Notes: generated by a model not told the origin, from the sequence alone. Counted from the stretch's first letter, positions 19,563-27,849 are shown. The stretch is 33,359 nt of DNA from Prevotellaceae bacterium (GCA_022508615.1 JAFLUW010000006.1:1-33359); one strand, 5' to 3'. Made by a program: numbers and translations.

Positions 19563-20723
19563 TTACAAATTGGCCGCATCGCCCGGCTGCGGGTCCGTTT
19601 CCTGGGCGCTGCGCTTCTTTTTGCTCTCTTCGCCGCGGTGAAGGGCGAACCATTCTTCGAGCTTTCCGCCTTCGTAGCGCTCGAAGCTGGCCGCGGCTGT
19701 CTTGAGTGTGCGGAAGCCCACTTGTTCGCAGTCTTTCAGGTCGGCAAGCCGGCCGTCGAGCGTCTGCCGCCTGAGTTCGGCCACGCGGTAGCGCGCAATG
19801 TATTCGTGAATGTCGTTATATCCCTGCGAACGAAGGGTTTGCAACACGACATGCCGGTTGTACCCGGCCATACGGCAGAGTCGTTCGCGATTAAACAGAT
19901 AGTCGAGGTAGGGACGTTCGTGCTGCATGAGATATTCGATGGCTTCGAAGCGCTGAAAGTTGGCCGCATTGAAATCGGCGTTGTCGGCCACGGCGATAGC
20001 TTCGGGTGAGGGCGGCGCTTCGACGGGTTTGATCTGCGGATAGTCCATCGAGAGGATGACCGGCCGCAGTATGCGGAACGAAAGAAAGATATTGATGCCC
20101 GTGAAAAGGATTTCGTAGACGATAAGCCGCTCTATGCTGAACCATATCGTGACGGTCACGAAAAAAATGCAGCTTCCGCCGAGCAGAAGACCGTAGGAAA
20201 CGAGATCGCGCGGCAGTTCGAACTGCCGGACCAGCTTGTGGGGAAGGCGGAAGATGTTGATAATGTAATATCCCGAAAGACAAAGTGCCGCGAGCCGCAG
20301 CAAAACGTCGCCCGACAGCAGGCTGCTCAGCAAATCTTCAAGCTCGTACACGTGTGAAAGGTCGCTGCCCACGCTTGCTCCTATACTATATATAAATATG
20401 AGGGCGATTGCCGGCGTGGCATACTGCCACATGCGTCCCCACTGCAGATAACCGGGCATGCAGAGGCCGAGCGGATAAATACTTTGCAGATAAGAGGCGG
20501 CCAGCAGGTAGATAAGCAGCATCGGATTGAGTATGCCCAACTGCGGCACCCCGTTGCGCGCCAGAAACACCGTGGCTGCACCGTAGAATATGCTGAAAAT
20601 AAGCATAATCCAGGCTTGCGAGAGAAAGCGCACGCTTCGCACGGCGAACCGGAAGAGCACAAGCGAGAAGATGAAGTGCGCTACGGCGGCAAACTCGGTC
20701 GTGATGAGAAGGAGGGTCTGCAT
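19563..20723 (-). CDS. Membrane-anchored AraC-type HTH regulator
   Basis: Multiple N-terminal TM segments; C-terminal AraC-like region FNRERLCRMAGYNRHVVLQTLRSQGYNDIHEYIARYRVAELRR. Confidence 0.75.
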   Translation of the reverse strand: MQTLLLITTEFAAVAHFIFSLVLFRFAVRSVRFLSQAWIMLIFSIFYGAATVFLARNGVPQLGILNPMLLIYLLAASYLQSIYPLGLCMPGYLQWGRMWQYATPAIALIFIYSIGASVGSDLSHVYELEDLLSSLLSGDVLLRLAALCLSGYYIINIFRLPHKLVRQFELPRDLVSYGLLLGGSCIFFVTVTIWFSIERLIVYEILFTGINIFLSFRILRPVILSMDYPQIKPVEAPPSPEAIAVADNADFNAANFQRFEAIEYLMQHERPYLDYLFNRERLCRMAGYNRHVVLQTLRSQGYNDIHEYIARYRVAELRRQTLDGRLADLKDCEQVGFRTLKTAAASFERYEGGKLEEWFALHRGEESKKKRSAQETDPQPGDAANL

Positions 20724-20793
20724 AACTGCGGGCGAAGTTACATATTTTCTGCGAACTGCGGCCCGTGCCGGCGGGAAATGTGGCCTTGGCGGC

Positions 20794-21504
20794 TCATTTG
20801 ACGGCGAAGCTCACTTCTTTCAGCCCGTAGGCGCGCAGTGTCCCGTCGCTGCGGGCGAGCAGCAGCCGCCCGTCGGGCGCGACGTCGTGTATGCGGGCCT
20901 CGAAGCGGCCGCCTGCGTCGAGGTAAGCGTGGATTCCCGTGCGGCGATAGAGGCTTTTCATGTAGTCGGCGTGCAACCATTTGTCGTCAGCCTCGGCAAG
21001 TTCGGGCTGTAAGGCGATGTGTCGGAGCAAAGCGCGGAGCACCGCCTCGCGCTCGAAACTCCGGCCGGCCGCCTGGCGCATTGACACGGCGCAGGGCAGT
21101 GCAGCGGCCCACTCCGTCTGGTTGACGTTCAGCCCGATGCCGGCAATGCTCTCGTCGATGCGGCCGCCCGCGATTTTGTTCTCGATAATGAAGCCGCAAA
21201 TCTTGCGTCCGTCCACGTAAATGTCGTTCGGCCATTTGATTTCGGCCCGCAGTCCGAAGTCTGCCAGCGTTTCGCCGATGGCCAGCGCCAGATATTGCAT
21301 CAGCCTGAAGCGCCGCGCCGCGCTGAGCGCCGCCGGGCGAAGCCTGAGCGAGAGCAGCAGGTTCTCGGCCGGGCGGCTCAGCCAGCTGTTGCCGCTTTGT
21401 CCGCGGCCGCTGTGCTGATAGTCGGCCGTGGCGAGCGCGAACTGCGGATTTTCCGCGAGCAGCGTCATGGTCGAAGCCGTTTGGCGGACGTGCAGGCGGT
21501 TCAT
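20794..21504 (-). CDS. birA: Biotin--[acetyl-CoA-carboxylase] ligase
   Basis: STMTLLAE, ADYQHSGRGQSGNSWLS, IKWPNDIYVDGRKICGFIIE. Confidence 0.92.
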   Translation of the reverse strand: MNRLHVRQTASTMTLLAENPQFALATADYQHSGRGQSGNSWLSRPAENLLLSLRLRPAALSAARRFRLMQYLALAIGETLADFGLRAEIKWPNDIYVDGRKICGFIIENKIAGGRIDESIAGIGLNVNQTEWAAALPCAVSMRQAAGRSFEREAVLRALLRHIALQPELAEADDKWLHADYMKSLYRRTGIHAYLDAGGRFEARIHDVAPDGRLLLARSDGTLRAYGLKEVSFAVK

Positions 21505-21896
21505 CGGAAATAGCCGCAGCCCTTGCCGCGCACGGTGTGCCAGTCGAAGGCCCGTTTGTGGTGGTCGATGCGGAAATTGCGGGCGCCGGTTCCCGTGAGC
21601 GTCACGATGTCGAAGCGGAAAGGCTTGTCCAAATGATAGTAGGCCATGAAGGCGGCGGCCGCGCGCAGCATGTTTTCGCGCTTCTCGCGGCCGACGGCTT
21701 CGAGCGCCTCGCCGGGCGAAGCGTGCGTGCGGGTTTTCACTTCGACGAAGACCACTTCGCCGTAGTCCTCGGCCACAAGGTCGAGCTCGAGCCGTCCGGC
21801 GCGCCAGTTGCGCGCCAGCAGGCGATACTCGAGCGCCGAGAGAAAGCGCGCGGCGGCCTCTTCGCCCTGTTTTCCCAAATCGTTGTGCCCGGCCAT
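21501..21896 (-). CDS. YraN / UPF0102 family nuclease-like protein
   Basis: MAGHNDLGKQGEEAAARFL, LLARNWRAGRLELDLVAEDYGEVVFVEVKTR. Start moved from 21941 to 21896. Confidence 0.9.
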   Translation of the reverse strand: MAGHNDLGKQGEEAAARFLSALEYRLLARNWRAGRLELDLVAEDYGEVVFVEVKTRTHASPGEALEAVGREKRENMLRAAAAFMAYYHLDKPFRFDIVTLTGTGARNFRIDHHKRAFDWHTVRGKGCGYFR

Positions 21897-21898
21897 GG

Positions 21899-22333
21899 TC
21901 AGCGCTTTTTGCGGAAAAAGTCTTGCATCAGCGCGGCACACTCCTCTTCGAGCACACCGCTGCGCACCTCGGTGCGCGGATGGAGTGCGTCGGGCGCAAG
22001 GCGCGTATAGCCGCGCTTAGGGTCGGCTGCGCCGTAGACCACGCGCCCCGTCTGCGCCCAGCCGAGGGCTCCGGCGCACATGACGCAGGGTTCCACCGTC
22101 ACGTAGAGCGTACAGACGTCCAGATATTTGCCCCCGAGCGCTGCGGCCGCGGCCGTAATAGCCTGCATCTCGGCATGGGCCGTCACGTCGCCCAGCCGTT
22201 CGCACATGTTGTGGGCCTGTGCGATGATGTGTCCGTCGGGCGCGGCGACGACGGCCCCCACGGGCACTTCGTCCTCGCGTGCCGCCTGTCTTGCCTCGTC
22301 GAGCGCGCGGCGCATGTAGTCTTCGTCGGTCAT
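21899..22333 (-). CDS. tadA: tRNA-specific adenosine deaminase TadA
   Basis: HAEMQAI and PCVMCAGAL zinc/catalytic motifs; MRRALDEARQAAREDEVPVGAVV. Confidence 0.93.
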   Translation of the reverse strand: MTDEDYMRRALDEARQAAREDEVPVGAVVAAPDGHIIAQAHNMCERLGDVTAHAEMQAITAAAAALGGKYLDVCTLYVTVEPCVMCAGALGWAQTGRVVYGAADPKRGYTRLAPDALHPRTEVRSGVLEEECAALMQDFFRKKR

Positions 22334-22395
22334 TGTTCAGGAGCGTTGAGTAAAGCAAATGAAAAAAGGAAAAAGCGCGGGGCTTTCTCCTTTCG

Positions 22396-22469
22396 TAGCG
22401 CGAGACAGGCTTGAACTGTCGACCTTCGGATTATGAATCCGACGCTCTGACCAGCTGAGCTATCGCGCC
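22396..22469 (-). tRNA. tRNA with CAT anticodon (Met, elongator-like; Ile2 not excluded)
   Basis: GGCGCGATAGCTCAGCTGGTCAGAGCGTCGGATTCATAATCCGAAGGTCGACAGTTCAAGCCTGTCTCGCGCTA; cloverleaf arms, CCA not encoded. Confidence 0.95.
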
Positions 22470-22479
22470 GTTTCGGCTG

Positions 22480-22511
22480 CAAAAGTAGACAATATTTTCC
22501 GCCCGGCCAAA
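22480..22511 (-). promoter_or_regulatory. Promoter of the tRNA
   Basis: Minus strand TTTG (22508-22511) - N20 - TACTTTTG (22480-22487). Confidence 0.75.
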
Positions 22512-22661
22512 CAATCCGCCCGAAAAGTGGCCTTCCGCCCCGTGCTGGCCCCTCCGTCCGGCCTTTGTCTGCCGCCGTCTCTCCGCCTGCGGCGTCGTGT
22601 TCGTCTCGAAGCGCCTTTGCGCGGCCGCAGGCAGGCCTCTTTCCTGCTGCAAACTTACAGG

Positions 22662-22727
22662 GAGAAACTTACTCAGACTAAGTTTGAACTTACTCAGACT
22701 AATTTTCGACTAACTCAGCCTTTCTCG
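22662..22727. repeat. Triple-unit element, copy 5 (degenerate third unit)
   Basis: GAGAAACTTACTCAGACTAAGTTTGAACTTACTCAGACTAATTTTCGACTAACTCAGCCTTTCTC; two intact R units, third eroded, outer GAGAAA/TTTCTC retained. Confidence 0.82.
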
Positions 22728-22886
22728 TTCCCGTCGCCGGCGCAACCCCTCCGCACGAGGTGCAAACTGCTCGTCCGCATCGCCTTCGCGCCGTTTTGCG
22801 CCGCCGTCAGGCCGCAATGTCTTTGTCCGCAGCCGGAGGGTCTGCCCTTCGGCCGACTCGCCGGCCGCCAACATTTCCGCCAACTT

Positions 22887-22918
22887 CTTGTTCGTAAAGC
22901 CGCTTTGTCGTATATTTG
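22887..22918 (+). promoter_or_regulatory. Promoter driving candidate ncRNA
   Basis: CTTG (22887-22890) - N20 - TATATTTG (22911-22918). Confidence 0.7.
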
Positions 22919-22922
22919 CCTT

Positions 22923-23173
22923 GCCCGCCGTCCGCAGGACGACGGGCGGACATACGACGAAAGGGCGTTTAGCTGATTATCTCTTACAGGAATCTGGACA
23001 ATTCCACGTTGCGAAGATAACAGGCAGAAACGCCCGCATCTGCGTGATATAACAGGCCCGCCGCGGCATTCTTATATCATAAGGGTGTGGGCCTTTGCTT
23101 ATTATTTGTGACGGGCAGTCCAGAGCCTCTGTAAGGTAATAAGCCATCGTTCCCACGCCTTTTGCTGTTTTCT
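22923..23173 (+). ncRNA. Structured non-coding RNA or long structured leader, family not identified
   Basis: Promoter immediately upstream; hairpins CCCGCCGTCC/GGACGACGGG (22924-22946), GGGCGTTT/AAACGCCC (22963-22970/23028-23035), AGGCCC/GGGCCT (23054-23059/23089-23094), CTTATTA/TAATAAG (23098-23104/23137-23143); U-rich end after CCCACGCC. No convincing CDS. Confidence 0.65.
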
Positions 23174-23217
23174 GAAGACAAGTCCGCCGGGAACGCGGAC
23201 AGAAAAAATCTGCGGGA

Positions 23218-23829
23218 ATGAAACGAAATGAATTCCTCGGGGCGGCCTGCGGGCACTCCCGGCGCTGCAAGGGCGGCGCAATGCATGGCGTGAAGGCTCC
23301 GGCGCGCTGGTCCGGACGACTTTGTCTGGCCGCCGCGCTGCTTTGTGCGGCGCTTCGGGTGCCGGCCGGCGATTTTTCGGACGGAGGGCTGGTGTTCCGC
23401 CCGGCAATGGCCGGCGGCCGGCCCGTGTGCAGCGTGGTGGCGCCCGTCGACCGCGGGGTCGGGAAAATTGTTGTGCCCGAAAGCGTGACGCACGGGACGC
23501 AAACCTACGCCGTGACGCATATCGGCGACAATGCTTTTGCCGGATGCAGCCGTCTCGGCGAGATAGTGCTCCCTTCGACGCTCGAACACATCGGCAGCCG
23601 GGCCTTTTCGCACTGTTACCGGCTCCGGGAGGTGCATGTGCCTCGCGGCGTGAGACACATCGGCCCGGGCGCTTTCATGCACTGCTACACGCTCGTCCGT
23701 GTCGTGCTGCCGCGGCGTGCGAAGCTGGGCCGCGGCGTGTTTTGCCAGTGTCTCGCGCTCGGCCGGGGGGCGATAAGGCGAGCTCGGAGGGCAGTCGCGC
23801 CGACCGACGCCGGAAAAAGCCGGCGATGA
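23218..23829 (+). CDS. Short leucine-rich-repeat (BspA-like, LRR_5) protein, possibly truncated
   Basis: IVVPESVTHGTQTYAVTHIGDNAFAGCSRLGEIVLPSTLEHIGSRAFSHCYRLREVHVPRGVRHIGPGAFMHCYTL repeats; ends abruptly in Arg-rich tail. Confidence 0.7.
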   Translation: MKRNEFLGAACGHSRRCKGGAMHGVKAPARWSGRLCLAAALLCAALRVPAGDFSDGGLVFRPAMAGGRPVCSVVAPVDRGVGKIVVPESVTHGTQTYAVTHIGDNAFAGCSRLGEIVLPSTLEHIGSRAFSHCYRLREVHVPRGVRHIGPGAFMHCYTLVRVVLPRRAKLGRGVFCQCLALGRGAIRRARRAVAPTDAGKSRR

Positions 23830-23850
23830 TTTGCATACGGTAGAAACGAC

Positions 23851-23889
23851 GCGGGCTGCCGCCGCTCTCGTCGAGCGACGGCAGCCCGC
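23851..23889. terminator. Strong hairpin between convergent genes, possible terminator
   Basis: GCGGGCTGCCG...CGGCAGCCCGC 11-bp perfect outer stem plus inner CGCTC/GAGCG; no adjacent T-run. Confidence 0.45.
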
Positions 23890-23952
23890 AGCGCTGAGCA
23901 AGCCGGACCAAGGCCTCGCCCTTTCCGTCCGGCGCCTCTCTTGCGGTAGCCT

Positions 23953-24156
23953 CTATTTGTGCCGGTTGGCCCGCTTGCGGCGTATCTCGGCCTTCATTTT
24001 GGCCGAACCCGAGCCGTGCAGCCCCGTGATGTAAGTTTTCTTCTTGGCCTTCGTTTTTACTTTGGCCTCGGCGGGCTTTTGTTTGAGTTTCGCGCCCTTG
24101 AAGACGATGCCCGTGGTGATGGCGGCGTGGATTTCTTGTTCTTCTGCCTTGCGCAT
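23953..24156 (-). CDS. Small highly basic protein (67 aa)
   Basis: MRKAEEQEIHAAITTGIVFKGAKLKQKPAEAKVKTKAKKKTYITGLHGSGSAKMKAEIRRKRANRHK; internal start within the longer listed ORF, 17 bp downstream of purH-like gene. Confidence 0.6.
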   Translation of the reverse strand: MRKAEEQEIHAAITTGIVFKGAKLKQKPAEAKVKTKAKKKTYITGLHGSGSAKMKAEIRRKRANRHK

Positions 24157-24173
24157 AGCGGTAGGTCGGCGTT

Positions 24174-25355
24174 TTAGTGGTGGAACAGGCGTATGCCGGT
24201 GAATGTCATGGCTATGCCGTATTTGTCGCAGGTGGCTATGACATGGTCGTCGCGCACCGAGCCGCCGGCTTGGGCCACAAAGCGCACGCCGCTGCGGTGG
24301 GCGCGCTCGATGTTGTCGCCGAAGGGGAAGAAGGCGTCCGAGCCGAGCGCGACGCCCGTGTTTGCGGCCAGCCATGCGCGGCGCTCTTCGGCCGTGAGGG
24401 CTTCGGGGCGCTCGGAGAAGAACTGCTGCCACGCGCCGTCGGCCAATACGTCCTCGGGATGGGCGCCGAGGTAGACGTCGATGCTATTGTCGCGGTCGGC
24501 ACGCCGTATGTCTGCGCGCCAGGGCAGGCCGAGCACCTTCGGATGCTGGCGCAGCCACCACGTGTCGGCCTTGTCGCCCGCCAGACGCGTGCAGTGTATG
24601 CGGCTCTGCTGGCCTGCACCGATGCCGATGGCTTGTCCGTCCTTGACGTAGCACACGGAGTTCGACTGAGTGTACTTCAACGTGATGAGGGCCACGACAA
24701 GGTCGCGGCGGGCGGCCGCCGGGAAGTCTTTGGTCTGTGTCGGGATGTTTTCGAAGAGCGCATCGGAGGCGAGATCGATTTCATTTCGGCCCTGTTCGAA
24801 GGTCAGTCCGAAAACTTGCTTGCGCTCTGTGGCCACAGGGCGGTATGCGGTGTCCATTTTCAGCACGACGTAGGTGCCTTTGCGCTTTGCGCGGAGCACT
24901 TCGAGGGCTTCGGGTGTATAGTCGGGCGCAATGATGCCGTCGCTCACTTCGCGTTTCAAGATGAGGGCCGTGGCGAGGTCGCAAGTGTCGCTCAGGGCTA
25001 CGAAATCGCCGTAACTCGACATGCGGTCGGCGCCTCGGGCACGGGCATAAGCCGTAGCCACGGGCGAGAGCGGCTCGGCGAGGTCGTCGACGAAATATAC
25101 ACGCGCCAAAGTCTCGTCGAGCGGCTCGGCCACGGCGGCTCCGGCTGGCGAAACGTGTTTGAACGACGCGGCGGCGGGCAAGCCGGTAGCTTCGCGCAGT
25201 TCGCGCACCAACTGCCACGCGTTCAGCGCGTCGAGAAAGTTGATGTAGCCCGGCCGTCCGCTCAGCACTTCGAAGGGCAGGTCGCCGTTTTCGGCATAGA
25301 TGCGGGCCGGTTTCTGGTTGGGGTTGCATCCGTATTTGAGTTCCAGTTCTTTCAT
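24174..25355 (-). CDS. Phosphoribosylaminoimidazolecarboxamide formyltransferase (AICAR transformylase), monofunctional PurH-like
   Basis: 393 aa; KYGCNPNQKPARIY, SFKHVSPAGAAVA, SNSVCYVKDGQAIGIGAGQQSRIHCTRLAGDKAD, DAFFPFGDNIERAHRSGVRFVAQAGGSVRDDHVI. Lacks an N-terminal MGS-like cyclohydrolase domain. Confidence 0.9.
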   Translation of the reverse strand: MKELELKYGCNPNQKPARIYAENGDLPFEVLSGRPGYINFLDALNAWQLVRELREATGLPAAASFKHVSPAGAAVAEPLDETLARVYFVDDLAEPLSPVATAYARARGADRMSSYGDFVALSDTCDLATALILKREVSDGIIAPDYTPEALEVLRAKRKGTYVVLKMDTAYRPVATERKQVFGLTFEQGRNEIDLASDALFENIPTQTKDFPAAARRDLVVALITLKYTQSNSVCYVKDGQAIGIGAGQQSRIHCTRLAGDKADTWWLRQHPKVLGLPWRADIRRADRDNSIDVYLGAHPEDVLADGAWQQFFSERPEALTAEERRAWLAANTGVALGSDAFFPFGDNIERAHRSGVRFVAQAGGSVRDDHVIATCDKYGIAMTFTGIRLFHH

Positions 25356-25460
25356 AGAAGATATGTTTTTTGATGACGTATATACTGCATAAAGGCTGCG
25401 CCGGAGCGGCTGCTGTCAGGGCCGAATCGGCGTGTGCCGGGATTTTCCTTGTGTTTGTCT

Positions 25461-25528
25461 GAAATAAGTCTGAGTAAGTTCAAACTTACTCAGAGATAGT
25501 TCAAACTTACTCAGACTAATTTATTCCG
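25461..25528. repeat. Triple-unit element, copy 6 (F-R-R), overlapping a stop codon
   Basis: ATAAGTCTGAGTAAG-TTCAAA-CTTACTCAGAGATAG-TTCAAA-CTTACTCAGACTAAT-TTATTCC; TTA at 25521-25523 is the stop of the esterase gene. Confidence 0.9.
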
Positions 25529-27734
25529 GCTTTTGTCGTGCCGGCGCGCCGGCGGGCGAAACGTCGATGCGAAACGTGCTGCAAGGCAATCCCGTGGCGC
25601 CCGTGAGGTTAGCCGTGGTATATGGCTGCCAGCCGTAGCGCACGAAGCGGACGTTGGTCAGGCCCTCGGGGCTGCGGAGCACGACGCAGTCGCCCTCGAT
25701 GCGGGCGTCTGCCGTGCGAAACAGGCCTTCGTGCCCGGCCGTCTCGAACGTGCGCGGCGGCTGCCCGTCCGAGGTGCGGAGCGCGGCGGCATGGGCGAAG
25801 CGGATGCGTATCTCGCCGTCGCAGCACTCGGCCGCCAGCGGCTCAGGGCCGCGGGCTTCGGTCTGGCTTCGGCCGTAGTGGTCGTGCAGGGCCAGCAGGG
25901 CCAGCCGGCGGCCCACGGGCGCCTTGTCGCGCGGATGTACGTCGGTCGGGTGGCCCGCGTCAGAAGAAACGGCCATGCCCGTGTGCGGCAGGCTCAGGGC
26001 CAGCCGCCGCTGACTCTCGCGGAAAGCCGGCCAGGAGGGGCGGCCGAGGCTGGAGAGCTGTACGAAGTAGACCGGAAGCGTGTCGCACGCCCAGTAGTCG
26101 CGCAAGCTGCGGACCATAAGGCCGAAAAGGTGCTCGTGGGCCTCGATGTTATGAGCGTTCGACTCGCCCTGATACCAGATGACGCCTTCGATGGGAAAGC
26201 GTTCGAGACTGCGTATGCCCGTTTCGTAGAGGTAGCACGGCTCGTAGGGATGTCGTTGCAGGGAAAGGCTGCGCCGGGCCGTGTTGCGCTGCGCGCGGCC
26301 GCGCACCCAGTCCTGTACGAAATCGTTTGTCATCCAGTCGCGGAGAATGGCGGGAAACTCGGCTTCGAGCAGCCGTCGCGACACCCACGCCTCGGTAGGC
26401 GAGCCGCCGATAGCGTTGCAAATCAGTCCGACGGGCACGCCGAGGCTGTCGCTGAGCACGCGGCCGAAGTGATAGCCCACAGCCGAAAAGCGCGCGGCGC
26501 TTTTCGGCGTGCAGCGCGTCCACGTTGCGGGCGCGTAGTAGAGGCCTGCGTTGACGGAGTCGAGCGCTTCGGGCGTCCATTCGCAGTTGTCGGTCTCCCA
26601 GCGAGCCTTCATGTCGTAGAGCCGCAGGCCCGGTCGTCCGGCTTCGGCCTGGTCTTGCTGCGCCGTTGCGCTTTGGCTGAGCGTGAAAGCCATGTTCGAC
26701 TGCCCGGAACAGAGCCATATTTCGCCGGCGGCCACATTGCGGTAAGTGAGCCTGCGTTTCGGCGTACTGACGTGCAGGGTGTAGCCCTCGCCGGCCCGTA
26801 ACGGGTCGAGACAGACGGACCAGCGGCCATAAATGTCGGTCACGGCTTCGCGTTGCTGGCCGCCGATGCCGACGGTGACGCGCTCGCCGGCGTCGGCGCG
26901 GCCCTCGATGCGGAATGTCCGTCCGTGGGGCAGAATCATGTCGTCGCTGTAGAGCGGCGACATGGCCAGTCCGCCGTAGTTTCCGGTCAGCAGTCGGCAG
27001 GCCGTGCGGGCCATGATTCCGGCGCCGGCCTCGTTGGGATGGATGGCGTCGGGAATGAGGTGCGGATGCGCGTAAAGCGGCTCGTGGAAGTCGATAAGCG
27101 TGGCTCCGGAGACTTCGCAGACGACGTCGATGGCGCGGTTCACGGCCTTTTGCCAGTCGCGCGTGCCCGACTCGAAGCGCTGGTGGCGGTGGGAAAGGGG
27201 AGTGGTGCGCGCTACGTAGAACCGGCAGCCGGGACTGGCTGCGCGCAGCGAGTCGATAAGGGCCAGGTAGTCGCCGACGAAGTCGTCGCCGTAATTGGGC
27301 CAGGCCCGCGGGTCGGTATCGTTGACGCCGAGGTGGATGATGGCGATGTCGGCCTGAAAGTCTTTGGCCTGTCGGTATTCTTCCTGGTCGAAATAGGGGC
27401 GGAAAGCCTTGCGCAGCAGCGTAGCGCCGGGTTTGCCGAAACGGCCCACCTCATAGCCGTCGCCCAGCAGGCGCTGGAGCTGTGCGGGATAGGAGTCGCT
27501 GTCGGGCCGTGCCATGCCGCTGCCGAAAGTGATGCTGTTGCCGATGCAGGCTACTTTGATTTTCTTGCGTGCCGGCTGTTTGCGTACACGCGGCGCGCTG
27601 TGGCGCGCGCGTTGCGGGGCGCGCGCGTTGTCCGACAGGGCGACGGCAGCGTTTCCCGCCGATGCCGCCGCCGCTTCGGCCGGTGTGTGCAGAAGCAGCA
27701 GGGCGAGGGCTGAAAATATGAGGGCGTGTCTCAT
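25521..27734 (-). CDS. Two-domain SGNH/GDSL esterase - sialate O-acetylesterase
   Basis: N-terminal SGNH domain (ACIGNSITFGSG, HLGVND, DAIHPNEAG) plus C-terminal sialate O-acetylesterase domain (IWLCSGQSNMAF, VIWYQGESNA, TDVHPRDK). Confidence 0.9.
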   Translation of the reverse strand: MRHALIFSALALLLLHTPAEAAAASAGNAAVALSDNARAPQRARHSAPRVRKQPARKKIKVACIGNSITFGSGMARPDSDSYPAQLQRLLGDGYEVGRFGKPGATLLRKAFRPYFDQEEYRQAKDFQADIAIIHLGVNDTDPRAWPNYGDDFVGDYLALIDSLRAASPGCRFYVARTTPLSHRHQRFESGTRDWQKAVNRAIDVVCEVSGATLIDFHEPLYAHPHLIPDAIHPNEAGAGIMARTACRLLTGNYGGLAMSPLYSDDMILPHGRTFRIEGRADAGERVTVGIGGQQREAVTDIYGRWSVCLDPLRAGEGYTLHVSTPKRRLTYRNVAAGEIWLCSGQSNMAFTLSQSATAQQDQAEAGRPGLRLYDMKARWETDNCEWTPEALDSVNAGLYYAPATWTRCTPKSAARFSAVGYHFGRVLSDSLGVPVGLICNAIGGSPTEAWVSRRLLEAEFPAILRDWMTNDFVQDWVRGRAQRNTARRSLSLQRHPYEPCYLYETGIRSLERFPIEGVIWYQGESNAHNIEAHEHLFGLMVRSLRDYWACDTLPVYFVQLSSLGRPSWPAFRESQRRLALSLPHTGMAVSSDAGHPTDVHPRDKAPVGRRLALLALHDHYGRSQTEARGPEPLAAECCDGEIRIRFAHAAALRTSDGQPPRTFETAGHEGLFRTADARIEGDCVVLRSPEGLTNVRFVRYGWQPYTTANLTGATGLPCSTFRIDVSPAGAPARQKPE

Positions 27735-27756
27735 GACAGTCTGAGGAAAAAGAAAA

Positions 27757-27817
27757 AAGGAATGAGACCTACCTCGTGCCGGCGTTTCGTTGCCGCTGGG
27801 TTTCTCTCATTCCTTGT
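27757..27817 (-). terminator. Intrinsic terminator of M23/LysM gene
   Basis: GGAATGAGA (27759-27767) / TCTCATTCC (27805-27813), minus-strand stem followed by TTTTTTC; long internally paired loop. Confidence 0.7.
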
Positions 27818-27849
27818 GGCTTCTACGGGATTTTCGCCGGACAATCCGG

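Noticed and set aside
22431-22652. 73-aa ORF ending GAIAQLVRASDS
   Set aside because: Typical spurious ORF running into a tRNA gene.
22977-23901. Minus-strand ORFs (97 and 274 aa) across the ncRNA/LRR region
   Set aside because: No motifs; they overlap the promoter-associated structured RNA and the LRR gene in antisense.
24177-25373. 398-aa plus-strand ORF opposite the AICAR transformylase gene
   Set aside because: No motifs; the opposite strand is an unambiguous purine enzyme.
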